Origin: DAOUBP01 sp034432655
GTDB taxonomy: Bacteria > Chloroflexota > Anaerolineae > CG2-30-64-16
Length of the DNA: 64,000 nt
Assembly: GCA_034432655.1 (NCBI GenBank)
Contig: DAOUBP010000058.1
Span: forward strand, 1-64,000
Direction: 5' to 3'
The first letter of the stretch is position 1, and each line of letters begins with the position of its first letter. Both the position numbers and the translations under genes were made by a program. The notes under the pieces are model-generated. The model did no database searches. It saw nothing but the letters and a program-made list of their open reading frames with translations, and was not told the origin of the DNA. Below, piece after piece: positions 1-7,252 of the stretch.

Positions 1-28
1 CGCCGCCAAAACCCCTCTGAAATATCTC

Positions 29-54
29 CCGCCCCCCGCCCGTGCGGGGGGCGG
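29..54. repeat. GC-rich perfect hairpin at window edge
   Basis: Arms CCGCCCCCCGC (29-39) and GCGGGGGGCGG (44-54) form an 11-bp perfect stem with loop CCGT. It is followed by ATTGAGG rather than a T-run, so it is not a classical terminator. The stem-then-GGATTGAG layout resembles the 3' half of some CRISPR repeats, but only one copy is visible. Confidence 0.6.
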
Positions 55-110
55 ATTGAGGTGGGGGGCATCAGCATGGTAACGCTGGACAGTTACCTGG
101 CGCACGGCGA

Positions 111-138
111 TTGATTTGTCGGGTGGATGTGGTATCAT
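111..138 (+). promoter_or_regulatory. Predicted sigma-A promoter of first Uma2 gene
   Basis: TTGATT (111-116), 16-bp spacer, TATCAT (133-138). The predicted transcript starts about 30 nt before the ATG at 175. Confidence 0.5.
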
Positions 139-174
139 AGGTGTCGGGTAACGGCATGGCAAGGAGGTGTTGAG

Positions 175-852
175 ATGAGCATAGGGACGAGCAATGCGAC
201 GAAAACCGAACCGACCACCTGGACGATCTCCGCAGAGCTGCGCGGCCAGCTGCTGGAGGCGCTGGCCGCGCAGCCCCGGCCCAGGATGACCTACGAGGAG
301 TTCCTCAAATGGGCCGATGAAGATACGATGGCCGAATGGGTGGATGGCGAGGTGATCATGACCAGCCCGGCAAGCAATCAACATCAGGACATCAGTGACT
401 TTCTGGTCGCTTTATTGCGGCCGTTCGTCGAGCAACACGAACTTGGTGTGATGCGGAGTGCTCCGTTCCAGATGAAGCTTGCCAGCTCCGGCCGCGAGCC
501 CGATCTGCTCTTCGTGGCCTCGGCGCACCTGGATCGCCTGCACGACACCCACCTGGAGGGCCCGGCCGACCTGGTCGTGGAGGTGCTCTCGCCGGAGAGC
601 GCCGGCCGCGACCGGGGGGAGAAGTTCTATGAGTACGCGGCGGCCGGCGTGCCGGAGTACTGGCTGGTTGATCCCCAGACGCAATGGGCGGAATTCTACC
701 GCCTGGACGGGCCCCGTTACCGGTTGATCTACGAGGGCCGGGAGGGCCGCTACGAGTCGGCCGCCCTGCCGGGCTTCTGGCTGCGCGTCGAATGGCTGTG
801 GCGGCGGCCGCGCGTCCTCGACGCACTGCGCGAGCTGCAAGTGATCCCCTGA
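175..852 (+). CDS. Uma2 family (DUF820) putative restriction-endonuclease-fold protein
   Basis: A 225-aa protein of the Uma2 family, which has the PD-(D/E)XK nuclease fold; the family's cellular role is not established. Visible hallmarks are EWVDGE near residue 55, EPDLLFV near 110, and the block LVVEVLSPES followed by GVPEYWLVDP that carries the putative metal-binding acidic residues. The ATG at 175 was chosen because AAGGAGG lies 8 nt upstream; the upstream in-frame ATG at 127 would overlap the promoter. It stands alone between its own promoter and a repeat cluster ending in a terminator-like hairpin. A second Uma2 gene follows but the two are not close relatives. Confidence 0.85.
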   Translation: MSIGTSNATKTEPTTWTISAELRGQLLEALAAQPRPRMTYEEFLKWADEDTMAEWVDGEVIMTSPASNQHQDISDFLVALLRPFVEQHELGVMRSAPFQMKLASSGREPDLLFVASAHLDRLHDTHLEGPADLVVEVLSPESAGRDRGEKFYEYAAAGVPEYWLVDPQTQWAEFYRLDGPRYRLIYEGREGRYESAALPGFWLRVEWLWRRPRVLDALRELQVIP

Positions 853-866
853 GCACGTTTCGTTGT

Positions 867-1067
867 ACGTGCCAGGCACCTCGAAGGTGCCTGGCACGTC
901 CCCGACGCGATGAGCAACGTGCCAGGCACTTACGAAGTGCCTGGCACGTCTCCGGCGCGATGAGCAATGTGCCTGGCACGTCCCCGGCGCGATGAGCAAC
1001 TTGCCTGGCACGTCCCCGACGCAATGAGCAACATGCCTGGCACCTCGGAGGTGCCAGGCATGTTTTT
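867..1067. repeat. GTGCCAGGCAC palindromic and tandem repeat cluster
   Basis: Three perfect 15-bp hairpins share the core TGCCAGGCAC/GTGCCTGGCA: 867-899, 917-949 and 1031-1063, each with a 3-nt loop. Interleaved are four copies of a 32-bp unit (887-918, 937-968, 969-1000, 1001-1032), each running from TGCCTGGCACGTC to GCRATGAGCAA. Copies differ by only a few substitutions. An 18-bp palindrome half sits between the first and second units, which suggests insertion or template switching. Confidence 0.9.
1031..1067 (+). terminator. Intrinsic terminator-like hairpin
   Basis: The last hairpin of the repeat cluster has a 15-bp perfect stem (1031-1045 with 1049-1063, loop CGG) and runs into a T-tract at 1063-1067. 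It could end transcription of the first Uma2 gene, about 180 bp upstream. Confidence 0.55.
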
Positions 1068-1072
1068 GATGC

Positions 1073-1121
1073 TTGACGCATTCCCGGCGTAATGCTATCA
1101 TGATGGCATCCATGATGGCAT
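1073..1121 (+). promoter_or_regulatory. Promoter with tandem CATGATGGCAT operator of RHH-Uma2 gene
   Basis: TTGACG (1073-1078), 17-bp spacer, TATCAT (1096-1101). Two exact copies of CATGATGGCAT (1099-1109 and 1111-1121) with 12-bp periodicity overlap the -10 box and the predicted start of transcription. Ribbon-helix-helix repressors often bind such short phased repeats, and the gene directly downstream encodes an RHH-like N-terminus, so autoregulation is likely (inference). Confidence 0.6.
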
Positions 1122-1133
1122 ATCGGAGGCCGT

Positions 1134-2120
1134 ATGATCCGCGTGCAAGTTCAACTGACCGAAGAGCAGGCGCGGCGTCTGAAGGAGCTGGCGCATCGGG
1201 AAGATACATCCGTGGCCGGGCTGGTGCGCCGGGCGATTGATCTCTGGCTGTACCAGGGGGGCGGCATGGCAGTTACCGAAGGCGGCCGGCTGCGGCCAGC
1301 CGCGGCCGGCCAACCACCGACAGATCACGCCCGCCTGGCCGAGCCGGTGGGCGAGTACGTGATCGAGGCGCCGGCGACGGTTGAGCGCCCGCGGCCCGGG
1401 GATCTGACCAGGTCTGTGCTCCATCGCGCGCGGCCCCCTCGCGACCTGCAGGGCGCGCCGCCGCCCCTTGAGCCGGGCGACCGTCTGACGGCGGCCGAAT
1501 TCATGCGCCGCTACGAGGCCATGCCCCACATCAAGAAAGCCGAGCTCATCGAAGGGGTGGTCTATATGCCGTCCCCGGTTCGCGTCAGCCATGCCGCAGC
1601 CCATAGCCAGATCATCGGCTGGTTAGCCGTCTATGTTGCCGCTACCCCTGGCGTGCAACTCGCCGACAATGCGACCCTCCGCATGGACCCAGACAACGTG
1701 GTGCAGCCCGATGCGTTGCTCCGGCTGGAACCGGCGGCCGGCGGCCGTTCCCGCGTGAGCCCGGACGATTACCTGGAGGGTGCGCCGGAACTGATCGCGG
1801 AGGTCGCCACCAGCAGCGCGGCGTACGACCTGCACGACAAGCTGCGCGTCTATCGGCGCAACGGGGTGCAGGAGTATCTGGTCTGGCAGGTGCTGGAGGA
1901 GCGGCTGGATTGGTGGCAATGGGTCGCGGGGGAATATGTGCCCATCCCCGTCGAGGCCGACGGCCTCATGCGCAGCCGTATGTTTCCGGGCCTCTGGCTC
2001 GACCCCCAGGCCATGCTCGCGGGCGACCTGCAAACGGTCCTCGCCCGGTTACAAGAGGGATTGGCTTCGGAGCCACATCAGGCATACCTGGCCGCTCCGG
2101 TCAAGGCTTTGGGAGATTGA
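1134..2120 (+). CDS. Ribbon-helix-helix / Uma2 fusion protein
   Basis: A 328-aa protein. Residues 1-42 (start MIRVQVQLTEEQARRLKEL, then VAGLVRRAIDLWL) look like a CopG/Arc-type ribbon-helix-helix DNA-binding domain. A Pro/Ala-rich linker follows to about residue 115, then a Uma2 domain (LTAAEFMRRYEAMP; VVQPDALLRL; ELIAEVATSS; GVQEYLVWQV). The Uma2 core keeps VQPDAL and IAEVATSS, the usual acidic positions. The ATG follows GGAGG by 5 nt. The stop lies 3 nt before the next glycosyltransferase, which suggests read-through into that gene. An RHH domain on a Uma2 protein suggests self-regulation or DNA targeting; function is otherwise unknown. Confidence 0.8.
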   Translation: MIRVQVQLTEEQARRLKELAHREDTSVAGLVRRAIDLWLYQGGGMAVTEGGRLRPAAAGQPPTDHARLAEPVGEYVIEAPATVERPRPGDLTRSVLHRARPPRDLQGAPPPLEPGDRLTAAEFMRRYEAMPHIKKAELIEGVVYMPSPVRVSHAAAHSQIIGWLAVYVAATPGVQLADNATLRMDPDNVVQPDALLRLEPAAGGRSRVSPDDYLEGAPELIAEVATSSAAYDLHDKLRVYRRNGVQEYLVWQVLEERLDWWQWVAGEYVPIPVEADGLMRSRMFPGLWLDPQAMLAGDLQTVLARLQEGLASEPHQAYLAAPVKALGD

Positions 2121-2123
2121 CCC

Positions 2124-3332
2124 TTGACCATCTATTTCGACATCTCCGCCGCGGTTCATCGCCGCGCCGGCCTGGGCCGCTACGCCGAGAGCCTGGCCCG
2201 CGCCCTCCTTGCCCAACTGACCCGTCTGCCAGTCTACCAACCTGCCAATCTCGCCTTCTTCTACAACCGCGAGCACGGCATCGAGCCCCTGGCCGGGCTG
2301 GAGCACGTCCCGGCCGCCACCGTCAACCTGGGCTACAAGCCGTGGCGGATGCTGGTCTGGCTGGGGCAGCTGGGCCGCGTCGGCTTCGACCGGCTGTTGC
2401 CCGGCGCGACCCTCTTTCACGCCACCGAGCATCTCTTGCTGCCGCTGCGCCGCGTGCCCACCGTGCTGACCGTGCACGACCTTATCTTCCGGCGCTACCC
2501 CCAACATCACAAGCCGCTCAACCGCTGGTACCTGAACGCGACCATGCCCCTCTTCTGCCGCCGCGCCGATCACATCATCGCGGTCTCCGAACAGACGAAG
2601 CGGGACGTGATGGCCGCCTACGGCATCCCGGCCGACAAGATCACCGTGATCTACGAGGCGGCCGATCCGCGCTTCCGGACCCAGCCGGCGGCGCGCGTGG
2701 CCGAGGTCCGCCGCCGCTATGGCCTGCCCGACCGCTATCTGCTCTTCGTGGGCACCATCGAGCCGCGCAAGAACCTGGGCCGGCTGCTGGCGGCGTTCGA
2801 GCGCCTCCACGCGGCAGGGCTGACCGACGCGCTGGTGATCGTGGGCAAGCGCGGCTGGCTCTATGACGACTTCTTCGCCCGGCTGGAGGGTTCGCCGGCG
2901 AAACAGGCGGTCCTCTTCCCCGGCTTCGTGCCCGACGCCGACCTGCCGGCCGTCTACGCGGGCGCGCAGGCGCTGGCGTTCCCCAGCGAATTCGAGGGGT
3001 TCGGCTTGCCCGTGCTGGAGGCGATGGCGTGCGGCACGCCGGTGGTGTGCTCGAACACATCGAGTCTGCCGGAGCTGACCTGCGTCCCCGGCCCAACCTC
3101 GCCCCCTGGCCCCCTCTCCCATGAGGAGAGGGGGAGTGAGGCGAGCGCGGCGCTGCTGATAGATCCGCTGGACGTGGACGCGCTGACCGATGCGCTGCGC
3201 TGCGTGCTGGCCGACCCCGACCTGGCGGCCGGGTTGCGGGCGCGCGGCCTGGCTCAGGCCGCGCGCTTCTCGTGGGAGCGCGCCGCGCAGGAGACGCTGG
3301 CGGTTTACCGACAGGTGATCGCCGGAGGGTAG
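2124..3332 (+). CDS. GT4-family glycosyltransferase
   Basis: A 402-aa GT-B glycosyltransferase that probably transfers a sugar during surface polysaccharide assembly at the inner face of the membrane. Donor and acceptor cannot be read from sequence. Motifs are GLGRYAESLARALL near the N-terminus, ADHIIAVSEQTKRDV, the C-domain start VGTIEPRKNLGRLL, and the E-x7-E donor site in EGFGLPVLEAMACGTPVV. The start is TTG at 2124, with GGGAG 9 nt upstream, just after the Uma2 stop. Between LPEL and ALLIDPLD lies an unusual PGP-rich stretch of about 20 residues, encoded by a palindromic repeat element (3085-3139) that also occurs at the same site in the gene at 4497. Confidence 0.88.
   Translation: MTIYFDISAAVHRRAGLGRYAESLARALLAQLTRLPVYQPANLAFFYNREHGIEPLAGLEHVPAATVNLGYKPWRMLVWLGQLGRVGFDRLLPGATLFHATEHLLLPLRRVPTVLTVHDLIFRRYPQHHKPLNRWYLNATMPLFCRRADHIIAVSEQTKRDVMAAYGIPADKITVIYEAADPRFRTQPAARVAEVRRRYGLPDRYLLFVGTIEPRKNLGRLLAAFERLHAAGLTDALVIVGKRGWLYDDFFARLEGSPAKQAVLFPGFVPDADLPAVYAGAQALAFPSEFEGFGLPVLEAMACGTPVVCSNTSSLPELTCVPGPTSPPGPLSHEERGSEASAALLIDPLDVDALTDALRCVLADPDLAAGLRARGLAQAARFSWERAAQETLAVYRQVIAGG
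3085..3139. repeat. In-frame palindromic repeat element, copy 1
   Basis: A C-rich lead is followed by the perfect 10-bp hairpin CCCCCTCTCC (3110-3119) / GGAGAGGGGG (3125-3134), inside the reading frame of the glycosyltransferase. It encodes GPTSPPGPLSHEERG. Related copies are at 5547-5604 (coding) and 51040-51090 (intergenic). Confidence 0.75.
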
Positions 3333-3512
3333 GGGAGCCGTCCACCCTGACCCGGCCGCCGGCCTGTCGCCCTGGCCGCGGCAGGGCAGATCGGGGCGCA
3401 TATCGCTGCCCTCGTCACAGCGCATCCGGCTTACGCGAAAGCAACCTGATGCCCGCACAGCGCGCCGCCGTCATTCGTGCATTCGTGGCCCGATTCGTGG
3501 ACGCCGCCCCCA

Positions 3513-3541
3513 TTGACCGCCCGGCCCGATGATGCTATAGT
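3513..3541 (+). promoter_or_regulatory. Sigma-A promoter of mntA-hepT
   Basis: TTGACC (3513-3518), exactly 17 bp, TATAGT (3536-3541). The rest of 3333-3604 shows no gene. Confidence 0.75.
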
Positions 3542-3604
3542 ATCGCTTGCCCAGATATGTCGAACGGGCAAGCGGAAACCCTGGACGTCATCAAGGAACG
3601 ACCG

Positions 3605-4108
3605 ATGCGAGATGAGGATGAACTGGGGCGCCACACCGAACCGCCCCAACTCGACGAGGCCGGGCTGATCGCCTTCCTGGCCACGCAGGAAGACATCGTG
3701 GCAGCCTATCTCTTCGGCTCGCTGGCCGAGGGGCGGGCCACCCCGCGCTCCGACATTGACATCGCCGTGCTGCTGAGCCGCATCCCCGACGACGACATGG
3801 GCGATCTGGGCCGGCGTCTGCGCCTGATGGAGGAGTTTCGCCGGTTCGCCGACCGCGAGGTGGATGTGGTCATCCTGAACACCGCGCCGCCGCTCCTGCG
3901 CTACCAGGTGTTGCGCCACGGCCGGCGCCTCTTCGAGCGCGATCGCCGGGCGCGGGTCGAGTTCGAGGTGCGGACCGGGCAGGAGTACGAGGACCTGAAG
4001 CCGATGTACGATTTCTTCACACGCGCACTGGTTGCGGAACTCAAAGAAAGGGGGCTCGGTGAACGGAGACGAGATCGTCAGGGAGCGATTAAAGTATCTC
4101 CGCAATGA
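3605..4108 (+). CDS. mntA: MntA-like minimal nucleotidyltransferase antitoxin
   Basis: A 167-aa MNT-domain protein. In characterised HEPN/MNT modules the MntA protein adenylylates the HepT toxin and silences it. The nucleotidyltransferase signature is clear: GSLAEGRATPRSDIDIAVL (G-S ... D-x-D), with the third acidic residue in VDVVIL. The ATG at 3605 was chosen because AAGGAA sits 6 nt upstream; an in-frame ATG at 3557 has no ribosome-binding site and lies about 10 nt from the predicted transcription start. The 3' end overlaps the toxin gene by 50 bp, the usual coupling in these modules. Confidence 0.85.
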   Translation: MRDEDELGRHTEPPQLDEAGLIAFLATQEDIVAAYLFGSLAEGRATPRSDIDIAVLLSRIPDDDMGDLGRRLRLMEEFRRFADREVDVVILNTAPPLLRYQVLRHGRRLFERDRRARVEFEVRTGQEYEDLKPMYDFFTRALVAELKERGLGERRRDRQGAIKVSPQ

Positions 4109-4487
4109 GGTTCAGTATCTCAAGCAGGAGCGTGCTGCGGCCTCTTCCTTCGAGAGCTATGTGAAGGATGTTCGGCTGCGCAGGGCCGTCGAACGCTCGT
4201 TACAGGTGGCCGTGGAGGCCTGTCTTGACATTGCCCGGCGGATCATCGCGGTCGAAGGTTTCCGATATCCTGAAAACAACCAGGATGCCTTTCGTGTGCT
4301 GATCGAAGAGAAGATCGTACCAACACAGCTCCTGGATACCCTGCAGGAGATGGCGCGTTTTCGCAATCTGATCGTGCACGACTATGCTAAAATAGACGAT
4401 GCGCGGGTCTACGGCATCCTGAAACAGCGCCTGGGCGATTTCGACGCGTTTGCCCGGGCGATCGCCGAGTACCTCAGCCGGCCGTGA
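4059..4487 (+). CDS. hepT: HepT-like HEPN toxin (putative RNase)
   Basis: A 142-aa all-alpha HEPN protein (DUF86/HepT). The catalytic R-x4-H-x-Y motif is intact as RNLIVHDY near residue 108; in characterised HepT this is the RNase site, and its Tyr is the residue AMPylated by MntA. The GTG at 4059 follows AAAGGGGG; an in-frame ATG at 4032 lies farther inside mntA. The pair is inserted between polysaccharide glycosyltransferase genes, consistent with a mobile defence or stability module. Confidence 0.85.
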   Translation: MNGDEIVRERLKYLRNEVQYLKQERAAASSFESYVKDVRLRRAVERSLQVAVEACLDIARRIIAVEGFRYPENNQDAFRVLIEEKIVPTQLLDTLQEMARFRNLIVHDYAKIDDARVYGILKQRLGDFDAFARAIAEYLSRP

Positions 4488-4496
4488 GGGAACGGC

Positions 4497-5843
4497 ATGC
4501 GGCACTACATCCTCGACGCGCGGGTCGCCACGCCCCACTTCCCCGGCATCGGCCGCTACGTGACCAACCTGGCAGCCGCCCTGATCCCCCTTCTGGCGCC
4601 CGACGAACGGCTGACGGTGATCCACGATCCTGCGCACCGGCCGTCGCTGCCGGCGTCGGAGCAGGTGCAGATCGTCCCGGCGTCCGCCTCCCCCTTCTCA
4701 CTCCGACAACAATGGCAGCTCCCGCGCCTCCTGCGTCGCCTCCACCGCGCGGCTCAGGCCCCCAACCCCCAGCCCCCAGCCCCTAGCCCCCAACCCCCAA
4801 CCCCCAGCCCCCAATCCCCAGCCCCCGCCCTTTACCATAGCCCCTACTACCTCATGCCCTACCGCCCCGGCCTGCCCACCGTGCTCACCGTCTACGACCT
4901 CATCCCGCTCCTCTTCCCCGAACACAGCACGCCCCGCGCCCGGCTCCTCTTCCGCTGGGCCACCGCGCTGGCGCTGCGCGCTGCAAGCCTGGTCATCGCC
5001 ATCTCCGAGGCCACTCGCGGCGACTTCCTGGCCCGCTTCCGCCTCGCGCCGGAGCGCATCGTCGCCATCCCCCTGGCCGCCGACCCGCTCTTCCGGCCCC
5101 AGCCGGCCGACGCGATCGCCGGCATCCGCGCGCGCTACAACCTGCCCGCGCGCTACGTCCTCTACCTGGGCAGCAACAAGCCGCACAAAAACCTCGTGCG
5201 GCTGATCGAAGCCTGGCATCTCCTCGCCTCCGGCCCCCAGCCCCCAACCCCTAGCCCCCAACCCCCAGCCCCCAGCCCCCAACCCCCAGCCCCCATCCTG
5301 ATCATCGCCGGCGCGTGGGACGCGCGCTATCCCGAGGCCCGGGCGCGGGCCGAGGCGCTGGGATTGCGCGATCGGGTGCGGTTCCTGGGGCCGGTTCCTG
5401 GGGCCGACCTGCCGGCGTTGTACTCGGCCGCGGACGTGTTCGTTTTTCCCAGCCTTTACGAGGGGTTCGGGCTGCCCGTGCTGGAGGCGATGGCGTGCGG
5501 CACGCCGGTGGTGTGCTCGAATGTCGCGAGTTTGCGGGAGGTGACCTCCCCCCCCGGCCCGACCTCACCCCCCGGCCCCCTCTCCTACAAGAAAAGGGGG
5601 GACGAAGCGGCTGCCGCGCTGCTGGTGGATCCGCTGGACGTGAGCGCCCTGGCCGAGGCGATCCACTGCGTGCTGAGCGACCCTGATCTGGCGGCCGGGT
5701 TGCGGGCGCGTGGGCTGGCGCAGGCCGCGCGCTTCTCGTGGACGCGCGCGGCGCAGGAGACGCTGGCCGTGTATCGGCGGGTGGTGGAAGAGGGGCAACG
5801 CTCTCCCGACTTGCCGAGAGGGATGACTTCGGTTGCCTCTTAA
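4497..5843 (+). CDS. GT4-family glycosyltransferase with repeat-derived insertions
   Basis: A 448-aa GT-B glycosyltransferase, paralogous to the gene at 2124. Shared features are GIGRYVTNLAAALI near the N-terminus, ASLVIAISEATRGDF, YLGSNKPHKNLVRLI and EGFGLPVLEAMACGTPVV. It carries three low-complexity insertions: two Pro-rich segments from CCCCCAGC/CCCCAAC heptamer arrays (4759-4830 and 5234-5295) and one PGP segment from the palindromic element at 5547-5604. All keep the frame and fall between core motifs, so the enzyme may still be active. The ATG follows GAGGGA, 9 nt after the hepT stop. Confidence 0.87.
   Translation: MRHYILDARVATPHFPGIGRYVTNLAAALIPLLAPDERLTVIHDPAHRPSLPASEQVQIVPASASPFSLRQQWQLPRLLRRLHRAAQAPNPQPPAPSPQPPTPSPQSPAPALYHSPYYLMPYRPGLPTVLTVYDLIPLLFPEHSTPRARLLFRWATALALRAASLVIAISEATRGDFLARFRLAPERIVAIPLAADPLFRPQPADAIAGIRARYNLPARYVLYLGSNKPHKNLVRLIEAWHLLASGPQPPTPSPQPPAPSPQPPAPILIIAGAWDARYPEARARAEALGLRDRVRFLGPVPGADLPALYSAADVFVFPSLYEGFGLPVLEAMACGTPVVCSNVASLREVTSPPGPTSPPGPLSYKKRGDEAAAALLVDPLDVSALAEAIHCVLSDPDLAAGLRARGLAQAARFSWTRAAQETLAVYRRVVEEGQRSPDLPRGMTSVAS
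4759..4830. repeat. Intragenic C-rich heptamer array 1
   Basis: About ten 6-7-bp units of the CCCCAGC / CCCCAAC / CCCTAGC type lie inside the glycosyltransferase. They encode a P/Q/S/N-rich run between RAAQAP and ALYHSPYYL. The complementary strand is G-rich and could form G-quadruplexes. Confidence 0.85.
5234..5295. repeat. Intragenic C-rich heptamer array 2
   Basis: A second array of the same heptamers lies in the same gene, between HLLASG and ILIIAGAWD. The insertion is in frame and rich in Pro, Gln and Ser. Confidence 0.85.
5547..5604. repeat. In-frame palindromic repeat element, copy 2
   Basis: It matches copy 1 in its C-rich lead and encoded peptide (GPTSPPGPLS...), and sits at the homologous position between LREV and ALLVDPLD. 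The hairpin arm is degenerate (GAAAAGGGGG instead of GGAGAGGGGG). Confidence 0.7.
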
Positions 5844-5870
5844 CCCGTCAGGAACTCGAGTGGCCCGACA

Positions 5871-5899
5871 TTGACCCTCTCTCCCGATCGTGCTATAGT
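5871..5899 (+). promoter_or_regulatory. Sigma-A promoter of third glycosyltransferase
   Basis: TTGACC (5871-5876), 17 bp, TATAGT (5894-5899). It is almost the same as the mntA promoter and predicts a leader of about 60 nt. Confidence 0.75.
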
Positions 5900-5968
5900 A
5901 TCATTCCATAGCGCGGCCGACGGCCGTCGGCCGCGACCGGGGCGAGACGTTTTGGGAGCAGATCCACC

Positions 5969-7147
5969 GTGAACATCCTCCACATCTACAAGGACTACTT
6001 CCCCATCCTCGGCGGCATTGAGAACCATGTGAAACTGTTGGCCGAGGCGCAAACCGGTCGCAAACACAGCGTTACAGTGTTAGTCACGAATCCGGGCGGT
6101 TTGCAAACAACCGTTTTGCAAGAGAATGGCGTTACAGTAATTCGTGCCGGCCGCGTTGCAACTGTCGCCTCCACCCCGCTGAGCCTGGCCTTGCCCTGGC
6201 AACTGCTCCGCCAACACCCCGACATCGTGCACCTGCACTATCCCTATCCGGTCGGCGAGGTGAGCCAGTGGCTGCTGCGCCGCGGCCGCGCGACGGTGCT
6301 GACCTACCACGCAGATGTGGTGCGCCAGGCCGGCATTTTGCGTTTCTACAAGCCGGTCCTGCGCCGGGTGCTAAGGTGGGTCGCTGCCATCATCATCGGC
6401 AGCCCGCCCATGCGCCAGGGGGCCTTCCTGGCCGAACACCAGGCCAAACTGCGCCTGATCCCCTACGGCATCCCGCTGGCACGCTTTCAGGCTGCACCCC
6501 CAGAGGCTGACCTGGCACGCCTGCGCGCCCAGGTGGACGCGGCCTTCTCGTGTGCTCGCTCCGCACCCTTGCCCGAAAATACCCACACCGCTCCCCCCCT
6601 CCCCATCCCCACCCTCCTTTTCGTCGGCCGCTTGCGCTATTACAAAGGGCTGGACTGGCTGATCCGGGCGCTGCCGCAAATCCCGGCTCGCTTGATCGTA
6701 GCCGGCACCGGGCCAATGGAGGCGGAGTGGCGAGCGCTGGCGCAGAAGGTTGGCGTGGCCGATCACATCGCCTGGCTGGGCGAAGTGCCCGACGCTGACT
6801 TGCCCGCCCTCTATCATCTGGCCGATCTCTTTGTGCTGCCGGCCAGCCTGCCTGCCGAAGCATTCGGGCTGGTGCAGGTGGAGGCAATGGCCGCCGGCCT
6901 GCCTGTCGTCTGCACCGAGCTGGGCACTGGCACATCTTACGTCAACCAGCACGATGTCACCGGGCTGGTGGTGCCCCCGCGTGACGCGGACGCGCTGGCT
7001 GCGGCGATCAACGCGCTGCTGGCCGATCCTGCCCGCCGCGCGGCCATGGCCAGGGCTGCCCAACAACGAGCCGTAACCGAGTTCGACCTGGAAGTGATGG
7101 TCACCAGAGTATTGGAGGTGTATGAGACGGTGTTGCATGATGCCTGA
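5969..7147 (+). CDS. GT4-family glycosyltransferase
   Basis: A 392-aa GT-B glycosyltransferase, less related to the two upstream ones. The N-terminal glycine-rich acceptor loop reads YFPILGGIENHVKLLAE, followed by HLHYPYPVGEVSQWLL. The C-terminal donor domain begins LLFVGRLRYYKGLDWLIRAL and includes AEAFGLVQVEAMAAGLPVVC with the paired glutamates. A Pro-rich spacer (about residues 195-210) joins the domains. The start is GTG at 5969; a weak GGGAG lies 12 nt upstream, so the exact start is less certain. It has its own promoter and precedes the O-antigen-ligase-like gene. Confidence 0.87.
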   Translation: MNILHIYKDYFPILGGIENHVKLLAEAQTGRKHSVTVLVTNPGGLQTTVLQENGVTVIRAGRVATVASTPLSLALPWQLLRQHPDIVHLHYPYPVGEVSQWLLRRGRATVLTYHADVVRQAGILRFYKPVLRRVLRWVAAIIIGSPPMRQGAFLAEHQAKLRLIPYGIPLARFQAAPPEADLARLRAQVDAAFSCARSAPLPENTHTAPPLPIPTLLFVGRLRYYKGLDWLIRALPQIPARLIVAGTGPMEAEWRALAQKVGVADHIAWLGEVPDADLPALYHLADLFVLPASLPAEAFGLVQVEAMAAGLPVVCTELGTGTSYVNQHDVTGLVVPPRDADALAAAINALLADPARRAAMARAAQQRAVTEFDLEVMVTRVLEVYETVLHDA

Positions 7148-7180
7148 TGCGCCATTCGCTGATTCGCCGACTCGCATCGT

Positions 7181-7209
7181 TTGCGTTTTAGCCCCCTCTG
7201 CGGTAAGAT
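7181..7209 (+). promoter_or_regulatory. Possible promoter of the O-antigen-ligase-like gene
   Basis: TTGCGT (7181-7186), 17 bp, TAAGAT (7204-7209). It lies inside the longest open frame and argues for a start codon downstream of about 7216. Confidence 0.45.
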
Positions 7210-7252
7210 TGCCAAGTTGATCCGTATCCTCGATCAGGAACCGAGCTCAGTT

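Noticed and set aside
392..1209. Minus-strand open frames over the repeat cluster and Uma2 genes
   Set aside because: They consist of translated GTGCCAGGCAC repeats and antisense Uma2 sequence; no ribosome-binding site or family match.
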